From positions 1-6,175 of the forward strand of contig JAFCBV010000039.1 of assembly GCA_017610545.1 (NCBI GenBank): a DNA stretch of 6,175 bases. The letters run 5' to 3'. Shown piece after piece: positions 1 to 4,961 of the stretch. The notes below the pieces were generated by a model. It was not told the DNA's origin. It did not search any database and saw nothing but the letters and a program-made list of their open reading frames with translations. Source of the stretch: Candidatus Nanohalarchaeota archaeon (GTDB taxonomy: Archaea > EX4484-52 > B79-G9). Within the stretch, counting starts at the first letter, position 1. Every line of letters starts with the position of its first letter. The position numbers were made by a program, and so were the translations under genes.

Positions 1-5
1 ATCGT

Positions 6-38
6 ATCAAGCCTCTTTAGCACGTTCTCAACCACTCA
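6..38 (-). repeat. Displaced copy of the bud32 3' end (copy A)
   Basis: Read on the minus strand, this stretch contains the 18-nt word GTGCTAAAGAGGCTTGAT, identical to codons near the end of bud32 (copy at 1433-1463). Similarity continues through GAGAA with one mismatch each side, and after a 2-nt indel through TGAGTG. In the bud32 frame it reads E-N-V-L-K-R-L-D against E-K-V-L-K-R-L-D in the intact kinase. It overlaps the last codons and stop of the dehydrogenase gene, so the end of that gene is built partly from bud32-like sequence. Beyond position 6 the two copies diverge within the few bases visible, and the window edge hides whether the rest of the Bud32 tail follows. Confidence 0.75.
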
Positions 39-1287
39 ATTTTTTTATTAGTTCTGTGCTATCTTTCATACCTTCTTTAAGTCTTTCTTCTCCGAAAAAT
101 GCTTTTGTTTCTTCAAATTTGTTTTTGTAACCAGCAAGATCTCCATTTCCTATAATTGATGCCCACGTGTTAACTGCTGTATGAAACTCTAAATCATCGC
201 CCCGAATTTTTTTATTGTATAGGGCGGTGTTCACTGATTCTTCAAACAAATCAGGATTTTTGAACAAATATTCAACAATTCCAAGCCTCAGTCTAAAAAT
301 CGGTGTTTGGCAAATCAAATTTTTATATGGGTTTATTCCAAGTTGATGCCATGCATCCGCCATTGCAAAAAGGCTAAGATGTGAATTCGGCGTTCTTTCT
401 TCCGAAGCCAAACCAAGACCGAAATCCCCCATAACGGCATCATCCAAAAGAATAGGAGAATTTTCATTTTCAAATATAAAATCCACGGCGCTCTGAAGCC
501 GATTCCTGAGTCCTTTTTCATCCTCTTTTATCATTAATTTAAACAATTCGGATTCTGACTTTGCATATTGCTTAACTTGTTCTTTTGCACTAGGATTTAG
601 CATTGCCAGTCCTGAATATACATGGTCTTTTCCACCATAGATTCTCAGACAGGTTAGTATTTTGACATTATCAATACCGCCGACATAAGACGAATTTTCC
701 CAGGGATAGAATCCCGCATTTTTCCACGCAGTTCCCATTGATTCAAAGCCAACATGGGTGACAACCTGCGTATCTGCCGTTATTTTATCATGTTCATCAT
801 ATGAAGGCAAATCTATTATGTTGGTGCCTATCGATTCAAAAGCATCTCTTGCTTTTTTATATTCTTCTTCAGGGCTTCTATGATTTACTAAAACAGTGGT
901 TTGTCCTTTTGGTTCTACAGAGGGACCAAAAAGCCAGTGCCATGGGATTATAGATACGTCATCCGGCAGATATCTTTCACATGCTTCAATAGCCGGCGTC
1001 ATAACAGAAGTGCCGGGAGAAATAATTGCACCTTCCTTTGTAGAAGGACCGTATATCTTTATCACTTCAGCAATGTTTTCTGTTTCCACTAAATAGAAAA
1101 TTAAATCACTTTTTCTCGAAACAGCAACACCGTCATGTAAAACATGTATCCCGCTATCTTTGAACTGCTCTCTTAATTGCTCTTCTCTTTTTGGGACATC
1201 GCAGCAACATACATTGTAACCTGCATCAACAAACTCTTTTGCATATAATTGACCCATATCACCCATGCCAATAATACCAATATCCAT
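28..1287 (-). CDS. tyrA: Prephenate dehydrogenase, fungal Tyr1-like
   Basis: This 419-aa protein should oxidatively decarboxylate prephenate to 4-hydroxyphenylpyruvate with NAD(P)+, the committed step to tyrosine, in the cytosol. An N-terminal Rossmann fold starts at once, with G7-M-G9-D-M-G12 and D30 ending the second strand. PWHWLFGP (115-122) corresponds to the catalytic-His HPMFGP region of TyrA, with H117 as the likely catalytic residue. The all-helical C-terminal half carries EHDKITADTQVVTH (165-178), NPSAKEQ and PNSHLSLFA. From memory these blocks, the order of motifs and the length match Saccharomyces Tyr1 (about 450 aa) far better than typical bacterial or archaeal TyrA (about 280-370 aa). 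No chorismate mutase or ACT domain is visible. The ATG is the first start after a TATA box about 26 nt upstream, implying a leaderless mRNA. GC is about 36% in a 420-nt sample versus about 45% in bud32, and its stop lies in a bud32-like repeat; both suggest acquisition. Cofactor preference cannot be read from sequence alone. Confidence 0.9.
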   Translation of the reverse strand: MDIGIIGMGDMGQLYAKEFVDAGYNVCCCDVPKREEQLREQFKDSGIHVLHDGVAVSRKSDLIFYLVETENIAEVIKIYGPSTKEGAIISPGTSVMTPAIEACERYLPDDVSIIPWHWLFGPSVEPKGQTTVLVNHRSPEEEYKKARDAFESIGTNIIDLPSYDEHDKITADTQVVTHVGFESMGTAWKNAGFYPWENSSYVGGIDNVKILTCLRIYGGKDHVYSGLAMLNPSAKEQVKQYAKSESELFKLMIKEDEKGLRNRLQSAVDFIFENENSPILLDDAVMGDFGLGLASEERTPNSHLSLFAMADAWHQLGINPYKNLICQTPIFRLRLGIVEYLFKNPDLFEESVNTALYNKKIRGDDLEFHTAVNTWASIIGNGDLAGYKNKFEETKAFFGEERLKEGMKDSTELIKKLSG

Positions 1288-1308
1288 GAGTAACTACTGT
1301 TTGGTACG

Positions 1309-1317
1309 TTTATAAAT
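1309..1317 (-). promoter_or_regulatory. TATA box of the dehydrogenase gene
   Basis: The minus strand reads ATTTATAAA, preceded by the purine-rich AGAGAAT, which fits an archaeal BRE. Its centre is about 26 nt upstream of the ATG at 1287, so transcription should begin at or next to the start codon. No ribosome binding site is present between box and ATG, which fits a leaderless transcript. The gene therefore has its own promoter and need not depend on bud32 transcription. Confidence 0.65.
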
Positions 1318-1344
1318 ATTCTCTTGATGGATAATTAAGATTCG

Positions 1345-1354
1345 AAAAGAAAAA
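1345..1354 (-). terminator. Oligo-T terminator candidate after bud32
   Basis: The minus strand reads TTTTTCTTTT about 42 nt past the bud32 stop and about 28 nt before the dehydrogenase TATA box. Archaeal RNA polymerase terminates at runs of T without needing a hairpin, so this is a plausible bud32 terminator. It rests on base composition alone. Confidence 0.4.
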
Positions 1355-1396
1355 TACTGAACTCAGCAACATACGTCACGGGTTTTCATCTATATT

Positions 1397-1993
1397 TCAC
1401 CGATGCACATATCGCCCCTTGTCCCTGACGACATCAAGCCTCTTTAGCACTTTCTCGCACTCAGGGTAATTCTTCCGGTACTCTTCAAGAAACATTTCAA
1501 AAAATTTCTTTGCCTCGCCCCCGTGCGTTGACACGAGCGCCTCCTCAAACAGGTGCAGATCAACGGCCTTGTCCTCGTATGCTTTTGAGAAAAAGCCAAG
1601 ACCGAAATCAATGAAATATACCGTGTCCTCGCGCATCATCAGGTTGCTTGTTGTGAGATCCCCGTGGATTATGTCGTTTTTGTGAAGAAGCGCGACCGAT
1701 ACTGCAATCTTTTTTGCAAGTTCGGCCTGATTTTCTTTATCAAACGTGTTTTTCAGGCGCGCGCCGTCAATGAACTGCATTTCAATAGAATATTTTTCTT
1801 TTTTCATGACTTGCGGCACAGCAACGCCGAGTTTCTTTGCAGTGATAAGGAGCTTTTCCTCGTGTCTCGTGCGCTGCGTTCTCAGCTTTTCGTCAAGCTC
1901 TGTAATACGGTATGATTTTTTTATCCGCTCCTTTAGCACAATATCTTCTTTCTTGTATATGTTTGCCTCTGCGCCTCGGGAGATTAGATTCAT
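1397..1993 (-). CDS. bud32: Kae1-associated atypical kinase Bud32 (KEOPS subunit)
   Basis: This 198-aa protein is the small RIO-like kinase/ATPase of KEOPS, which works with Kae1 to install the t6A modification on ANN-decoding tRNAs. Visible motifs in order: GAEANIY (7-13) in the shortened nucleotide loop; K21 in the VLKERIKKSYR block; ELDEKLRTQRTRHEEKLL (32-49) typical of the family; the catalytic loop HGDLTTSN (110-117) with D112 and N117; the metal-binding DFG (D129) in IDFGLGFFS; EDKAVDLH (140-147); STH (155-157); and the C-terminal tail RDKGRYVHR. All key residues are present and the length is normal, so it should be active. It is the stand-alone form, not fused to Kae1, and no Kae1, Cgi121 or Pcc1 gene is in the window. 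An in-frame GTG lies two codons upstream (1999), but the ATG at 1993 gives the family-typical N terminus and sits about 30 nt from a TATA box. Codons near its 3' end are duplicated at 6-38. Confidence 0.95.
   Translation of the reverse strand: MNLISRGAEANIYKKEDIVLKERIKKSYRITELDEKLRTQRTRHEEKLLITAKKLGVAVPQVMKKEKYSIEMQFIDGARLKNTFDKENQAELAKKIAVSVALLHKNDIIHGDLTTSNLMMREDTVYFIDFGLGFFSKAYEDKAVDLHLFEEALVSTHGGEAKKFFEMFLEEYRKNYPECEKVLKRLDVVRDKGRYVHR
1433..1463 (-). repeat. Bud32 3'-end repeat, copy B inside the intact gene
   Basis: This segment encodes the E-C-E-K-V-L-K-R-L-D stretch of the Bud32 tail. Its core at 1433-1450 is identical to 6-23; the ungapped match 1433-1456 versus 6-29 is 23 of 24 bases, and a 2-nt gap extends it to 1463/38. 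The two copies are about 1.43 kb apart in direct orientation and bracket exactly one gene, the Tyr1-like dehydrogenase. Confidence 0.75.
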
Positions 1994-2019
1994 AAGCACC
2001 AGAGACTAATTACAGGACC

Positions 2020-2029
2020 ATACTTAAGA
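2020..2029 (-). promoter_or_regulatory. TATA box of bud32
   Basis: The minus strand reads TCTTAAGTAT within AGGTTCTTAAGTATGG. Its centre is about 30 nt upstream of the ATG at 1993, giving a leader of only a few nucleotides and no ribosome binding site, like the dehydrogenase and minD promoters. CTTAAG is palindromic, so a weak plus-strand promoter reading cannot be excluded. Confidence 0.5.
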
Positions 2030-2049
2030 ACCTTTTGCAGACAATATAG

Positions 2050-2146
2050 GTTACATAAACCCGACACAGTGAACCGCATGTTCCGATTCAAGCCCCCCAG
2101 AAAAAACCATGCCTCCCTTGCCGAGACATGAAGCGGGTTTACAACA
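2050..2146 (-). ncRNA. Candidate structured non-coding RNA, three-way junction
   Basis: No credible gene covers 2000-2246, yet this stretch is GC-rich compared with the AT-rich gaps elsewhere. Read on the minus strand it folds by eye into a closing stem P1 (UAAACCCG 2141-2134 with CGGGUUUA 2063-2056, 8 bp); hairpin P2 (CAUGUCUC 2130-2123 with GAGGCAUG 2115-2108, 8 bp, plus a possible U-G at 2131/2107; loop GGCAAGG); a 16-nt single-stranded linker containing U6 and G6; and hairpin P3 (UGAAUCG 2090-2084 with CGGUUCA 2076-2070, 7 bp; loop GAACAUG). P2 and P3 each contain a G-U pair that would be A-C on the other strand, which favours minus-strand transcription. A TATA box at 2168-2177 would start RNA at about 2146, right at the base of P1. 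The 3' end is uncertain; no T-run follows. It is not a tRNA (no D or T arm). The family is not recognised. It could instead be part of a bud32 leader. Confidence 0.6.
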
Positions 2147-2167
2147 AACGTAAGTATGGCGCCAACA

Positions 2168-2177
2168 GTATATATAG
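2168..2177 (-). promoter_or_regulatory. TATA box upstream of the candidate RNA
   Basis: The minus strand reads CTATATATAC, the strongest TATA-like word in this 247-nt gap. Its centre is about 26 nt from position 2146, the base of the structured element. The core is symmetric, so direction cannot be decided from the box alone; no gene lies at the matching distance on the plus strand. Confidence 0.5.
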
Positions 2178-2246
2178 TTTTGCATAGGTGTGTAGATATA
2201 TTGAGATATCGAGAGCCTGTATCTTCTAAATGCGTATACTAAAGAG

Positions 2247-2456
2247 CTACTTCAAATACGCTCTATATATCGGCCTTATTCCTGCAACCACAAAAATAAG
2301 TGCATACACTTTCCAGTCTTGGCTGAGTAGTGGCTCCCAGAGCTTTGCCACAGTAAGAGCAAATGCCATGGAGCCAAACTTAATACAACCGATGTCGAGC
2401 CAGTCAAACTTTTTCATCTTTGCATTACTCCAGTCAACAACTTTTTTGAAACACAT
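2247..2456 (-). CDS. Small two-helix membrane protein, function unknown
   Basis: This 69-aa protein has two hydrophobic segments, at about residues 24-45 (IGCIKFGSMAFALTVAKLW) and 47-64 (WKVYALIFVVAGIRPIY), joined by a short polar turn LLSQDW. It ends in a basic tail (RAYLK), predicting a cytoplasmic hairpin protein. I recall similar short proteins of the type KLTWLD...FAFALxLAKLWPPLL...IRPIYR in archaeal and DPANN genomes, but no function is known to me. The start at 2456 is preceded by GGGGTGA with a 4-nt spacer, the same arrangement as in the gene at 4962. A second ATG at 2417 (giving MKKFDWLD) has GGAG ten bases upstream and would also encode both helices. It lies 66 nt downstream of the lipoprotein gene on the same strand and may be co-transcribed with it. 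Confidence 0.75.
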   Translation of the reverse strand: MCFKKVVDWSNAKMKKFDWLDIGCIKFGSMAFALTVAKLWEPLLSQDWKVYALIFVVAGIRPIYRAYLK

Positions 2457-2460
2457 TTTT

Positions 2461-2467
2461 TCACCCC
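2461..2467 (-). promoter_or_regulatory. Ribosome binding site deciding the 2456 start
   Basis: The minus strand reads GGGGTGA four bases before the ATG at 2456. GGTGA pairs with the archaeal 16S 3' end (AUCACCUCC), and the spacing equals that of the gene at 4962. It favours the longer 69-aa product over the internal ATG at 2417. Confidence 0.5.
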
Positions 2468-2522
2468 AAAATTTTATTGCCTTTTTTGGAATAAAAGGTT
2501 TTTTACCCCTAATTTGGTGATT

Positions 2523-3461
2523 TTACGTTGCTCGCGCAATCAGACCCGTGCATCTCCAGTTTATTTCTGCTGTTTTTGTTTTTTCATCCACAACGCACGC
2601 AGGATTACAATAGTCTTGCTCAAACTCTTCGTTCATGTCTAAATCAATCCACCATGTCTTTGTATTTTCATTGTACACGTAGATGTCGCCTAAAAGCCCT
2701 TTTTCTGTGCACTCGCTGTTTTTTGCAATTTCTATTGCTTCAGCAAGTGTCAGTTTCTCTGGCTCTTCTGAAGGCATACAGCATATGTTCGGCGAGATGA
2801 ACCCTTTTACATCCCCTATGTTTGTTTCCTCTATGCCACAGGAATTCCCGCCCACAACATTTAATGTTCTTCCGCCTTTTGCAACGCATTCTTCAGGGCT
2901 TAAAACAACAACACCGCCCCTGCCTGAAACAGCATCGACAGCCTCCCAGTTGCTGAGTGTGATAGTGACGGTCATCCTGTCGTTTGTGTATACATCTGTT
3001 GGTTTTCCAAGATCAAGATCATACTGGAGGTAGACGATCCAGCATCCAGGGCATTTTTGTTGCACTACGCTATTTATTTTTAGGTCTCTTCCATTCTCTT
3101 CAGTGTAGGGTTTCATGTTTTTGGCGTATTTTTCGGCAGCTTCGAGAGCGGGGCCTTGCAACGGATTTTCAACAGTCTCAACAAATGTTTTTCCTTCGGG
3201 AGTCCTGCACTGCCGTGGATATGATTCCATAACCGGATATCCGAGTGCTGCGCACTCTTTAAAATTGAATACCATTCCAGGACAGGGTTCTTCCCAAGTC
3301 CTTAAGCATTTCTGCTTTGCATCGCACCACAGATATCCTGCACTGCCAAGACACCCATGCTCATCAGTCTCTCCGCCAATGGGCTCCTTCGAGTCATCAT
3401 CAATACAGCCGGAAATCCCAATCAGGGCCAAAATCATAATTAAGAAAATTGCTTTTTTCAT
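2523..3461 (-). CDS. Cysteine-rich modular lipoprotein, function unknown
   Basis: This 312-aa protein begins with a lipoprotein signal: MKK, a hydrophobic core (4-15), then the lipobox I-S-G-C with C19 as the lipidated residue. The mature part should sit outside the membrane. After an acidic linker (20-35) come several modules: GCLGSAGYLWC...KQKC...WEEPC (36-60); CAALGYPVMESYPRQC (70-85) followed by EGKTFVE; a region with CPGCW (137-141) and a beta-rich stretch to about 183; ECVAKGGR...FISPNICC (about 190-228); and a C-terminal module with AKNSEC, TWWIDLD, NPACVV and INWRC. I recall these motifs recurring in different combinations in proteins of DPANN archaea and Patescibacteria, without known function. 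There are 16 cysteines besides the lipobox one, an even number that would allow eight disulfides. An in-frame ATG at 3500 would place residues before the signal and overlap the TATA box, so 3461 is the start; it has AGGGGTGG ten bases upstream. Confidence 0.85.
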   Translation of the reverse strand: MKKAIFLIMILALIGISGCIDDDSKEPIGGETDEHGCLGSAGYLWCDAKQKCLRTWEEPCPGMVFNFKECAALGYPVMESYPRQCRTPEGKTFVETVENPLQGPALEAAEKYAKNMKPYTEENGRDLKINSVVQQKCPGCWIVYLQYDLDLGKPTDVYTNDRMTVTITLSNWEAVDAVSGRGGVVVLSPEECVAKGGRTLNVVGGNSCGIEETNIGDVKGFISPNICCMPSEEPEKLTLAEAIEIAKNSECTEKGLLGDIYVYNENTKTWWIDLDMNEEFEQDYCNPACVVDEKTKTAEINWRCTGLIARAT

Positions 3462-3470
3462 GTGCGCAGA

Positions 3471-3478
3471 CCACCCCT
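3471..3478 (-). promoter_or_regulatory. Ribosome binding site of the lipoprotein gene
   Basis: The minus strand reads AGGGGTGG about ten bases before the ATG at 3461. This supports that start over the upstream in-frame ATG at 3500, which has no such site. Confidence 0.5.
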
Positions 3479-3498
3479 GAAATTTATTTGGTGTTGTC

Positions 3499-3506
3499 AT
3501 ATATAA
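3499..3506 (-). promoter_or_regulatory. TATA box of the lipoprotein gene
   Basis: The minus strand reads TTATATAT in CCTTATATATGAC. Initiation about 26 nt downstream would fall near 3476-3478, giving a short leader that starts at the ribosome binding site. The box overlaps the codon at 3498-3500, ruling that ATG out as the start if the promoter is real. Confidence 0.55.
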
Positions 3507-3549
3507 GGCCTCTTGTTTTATCGGGTAAATGCCAGAATATCTTTTTAAT

Positions 3550-4008
3550 TTACATTGTATTGGCTATTGCGGCTCCGGCAATTTCTTTTGCCCAACTCTT
3601 TGCCCGTTCAATCTCTCCCTTAAGAAGAGGGCCTTCCATGCCGGTGACAAAGAAACTTTCGGGCTCTGCAAGAAGGAAAATTCCTTTATTCTCAAGAACT
3701 TTCGCTATTTTTCGCGCAGCAGAACCAGTAAGCAGGCGCGTTCTTTTGAAGCGCGTGTCAAACGCAGCAACAGACAGATTGTGCAGCGCAGGAATGTTTT
3801 CAAGAAACGATTTTGTTGCAGGAGTGGGGTTCCACGCTTGTGTGGGCGAGCCTACAATAAGAACATCAACTTTTTCAATATCTGCCATACTTGCCTTTTC
3901 AGCATGGACGACAGTCACAGTTCCTAATTTTGAGAGCGCACTGCCAATTGCTTTTGCAATTTTTTCAGTGTTGCCGTATTTGGAGTCATAGATTACTATG
4001 CTTTTCAT
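3550..4008 (-). CDS. Flavodoxin-family protein (FMN-binding)
   Basis: This 152-aa protein has the flavodoxin fold: first strand SIVIYDS, then the phosphate-binding loop S9-K-Y-G-N-T14 for FMN, a helix EKIAKAIGSAL, strand VDVLIVGSPTQAWNPTP (about 47-63) whose loop would contact the isoalloxazine ring, then SFLENIP and the later strands SVAAFDT and KGIFLLAEPESFFV. It is a low-potential one- or two-electron carrier or a small flavin reductase-like protein in the cytosol. The physiological partner cannot be told; no oxidoreductase operon surrounds it. Length is normal for a single-domain short-chain flavodoxin. The ATG at 4008 is the first start after an in-frame TAA and has GAGG about eleven bases upstream. 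It is divergent from minD. It ends 88 nt before the lipoprotein gene, which has its own TATA box. Confidence 0.9.
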   Translation of the reverse strand: MKSIVIYDSKYGNTEKIAKAIGSALSKLGTVTVVHAEKASMADIEKVDVLIVGSPTQAWNPTPATKSFLENIPALHNLSVAAFDTRFKRTRLLTGSAARKIAKVLENKGIFLLAEPESFFVTGMEGPLLKGEIERAKSWAKEIAGAAIANTM

Positions 4009-4019
4009 TATTTATATCG

Positions 4020-4023
4020 CCTC
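4020..4023 (-). promoter_or_regulatory. Weak ribosome binding site of the flavodoxin gene
   Basis: The minus strand reads GAGG eleven bases before the ATG at 4008. Spacing is on the long side, so it is a modest signal only. Confidence 0.35.
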
Positions 4024-4056
4024 ATGAAAATTGCTTGCACAGTATATTGGGTTCGA

Positions 4057-4066
4057 ACATATTTAT
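4057..4066 (-). promoter_or_regulatory. Possible TATA box of the flavodoxin gene
   Basis: The minus strand reads ATAAATATGT. Initiation about 26 nt downstream (near 4035) would give a leader of roughly 25 nt that includes the GAGG site. An alternative box, CAATATACT at about 4041-4049, would start the RNA near 4018 and exclude GAGG. I cannot choose firmly between them. Confidence 0.35.
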
Positions 4067-4087
4067 GGAACAACAGAAAACCCACAA

Positions 4088-4097
4088 AAATATATAA
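4088..4097 (+). promoter_or_regulatory. TATA box of the minD operon
   Basis: The plus strand reads AAATATATAA. Its centre is about 27 nt upstream of the ATG at 4121, predicting a leaderless mRNA starting at that codon. An in-frame ATG at 4115 would then lie upstream of the transcript, so 4121 is preferred. Confidence 0.65.
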
Positions 4098-4120
4098 CGT
4101 CTTGAACACCATAAATGTGT

Positions 4121-4936
4121 ATGCCCAGAGTTATTTCGATTGTTTCCGGAAAAGGAGGTGTTGGAAAAACAACCCTTGTCGGAAATCTAGGCACAATTCT
4201 TTCAAAGAAATTTGACAAAAAAGTTCTTCTTATTGATGCAAATATCACGACACCACATCTTGGACAGTATATGGGTATTGATTTTTGCCAGACAACACTC
4301 AATGATGTTTTGCGCGGCAAGGCACTTGTTGACGAGGCACTTTATGAACACGAAAGCGGTGCGCGCCTTATTCCGGCGTCAATAGAGCTTCATGACCTGA
4401 AAGGGATAGACATATCAAAGCTGAAGAAAGTTGTCGCCGAGGCAAACAAGAAGATAAAGGACACAGAGATTGTGCTTATTGATTCTGCTCCCGGGCTCGG
4501 GCGCGAGGCTGTAGCAAGCCTTAAGGCAAGCAAGGAGGTGTTGTTTATCACAACACCGTACGCCCCCATAGTCATTGATGTCATGAAATGTGCACGAATT
4601 GCAGAACATCTGAAGCTGAAGCCTCTAGGGGTTGTGGTTAACATGAGCCACGGCAAAGGGCATGAACTCAACAAGCAGGAGATTGAGGCACTGGTGGGCC
4701 TGCCTGTAATTTCGACAATACGGCACCACAAAGAGGTGCATCATAGCCTTTCTGCAAGAAAGCCGCTTGCACTTCACAGCCCCCGGGCACAGGGCACAAA
4801 GGAATTTCAACGCGTAGCAGAGGTGCTGCTGGGTGTCGAGTCAGATAATCGGGGTATGCTCGCGCGCCTGAAAGAGATATTTAGCAGATTTTACAACACA
4901 ACTCCAGAAGACACAAAAAAAATGCAGGCACAGTGA
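4121..4936 (+). CDS. minD: MinD/ParA-type ATPase (archaeal MinD-like)
   Basis: This 271-aa P-loop ATPase of the MinD/ParA (deviant Walker A) group positions cellular components by ATP-dependent dimerisation on membranes. Visible are KGGVGKTT (11-18) with the signature lysine K11 and P-loop K16; DANITTPHLGQYMGI (39-53) as the switch region; and Walker B-like VLIDSAPGLG (118-127) with D121. VVNMSHG and the following VGLPVISTIRHHKEV match MinD family blocks. Near the C terminus GMLARLKEIFSRFY (about 245-258) can form an amphipathic helix, resembling a membrane-targeting sequence, followed by a 13-residue polar tail. Archaea lack MinC and MinE, and known archaeal MinD proteins (for example haloarchaeal MinD4) act in polar positioning rather than division-site selection. 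Start choice: ATG 4121 gives MPRVISIVSGKGG; ATG 4115 would add two residues but lies before the predicted RNA start. It is the first gene of a three-gene operon. Confidence 0.92.
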   Translation: MPRVISIVSGKGGVGKTTLVGNLGTILSKKFDKKVLLIDANITTPHLGQYMGIDFCQTTLNDVLRGKALVDEALYEHESGARLIPASIELHDLKGIDISKLKKVVAEANKKIKDTEIVLIDSAPGLGREAVASLKASKEVLFITTPYAPIVIDVMKCARIAEHLKLKPLGVVVNMSHGKGHELNKQEIEALVGLPVISTIRHHKEVHHSLSARKPLALHSPRAQGTKEFQRVAEVLLGVESDNRGMLARLKEIFSRFYNTTPEDTKKMQAQ

Positions 4937-4952
4937 CAGATTTTCAATCTTC

Positions 4953-4957
4953 GGTGA
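4953..4957 (+). promoter_or_regulatory. Ribosome binding site of the 75-aa protein gene
   Basis: GGTGA lies four bases before the ATG at 4962. It is complementary to the archaeal 16S 3' end and fixes the start of an internal operon gene that cannot be leaderless. Confidence 0.6.
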
Positions 4958-4961
4958 AACT

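Noticed and set aside
2056..2131. Mini-ORFs in the same element: a 17-aa frame on the plus strand (ATG 2078) and a short minus-strand frame ending in SGGLESEHAVHCVGFM
   Set aside because: Neither has a ribosome binding site, a promoter at a suitable distance or a usual start context. The base pairing explains the sequence better. Kept in mind as alternatives if homologues show codon-like variation.
2056..2141. A tRNA or degenerate tRNA in the stem-closed element upstream of bud32
   Set aside because: The 7-8 bp closing stem and 7-nt loops invite the idea, but there is no D arm, no T arm with TTCRA next to the acceptor strand, and the hairpins are the wrong length and spacing on both strands.
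2480..2504. Plus-strand hairpin CCTTTT/AAAAGG followed by T6, like an intrinsic terminator
   Set aside because: The stem is only six pairs and mostly A-T, no plus-strand gene lies upstream, and archaea do not rely on such hairpins. It is probably just AT-rich spacer.
2230..2520. 96-codon plus-strand open frame opposite the small membrane protein
   Set aside because: It mirrors the minus-strand gene, which has a good binding site and coherent helices; the plus frame has neither.
2461..2520. Inverted similarity CACCAAATT / AATTT..GGGGTG that could hide the ribosome binding site of the 69-aa gene
   Set aside because: Pairing needs a 3-nt bulge and is A-U rich outside four G-C pairs. It is not convincing as a regulatory switch.
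3459..3500. Longer lipoprotein N terminus starting at the ATG at 3500
   Set aside because: It would bury the signal peptide behind 13 residues, overlaps the TATA box and lacks a ribosome binding site; the MKK start at 3461 is normal.
3449..3991. 180-codon plus-strand open frame opposite the flavodoxin gene
   Set aside because: It is antisense to a clear flavodoxin and the lipoprotein signal region, with no family motifs, no promoter and atypical composition.
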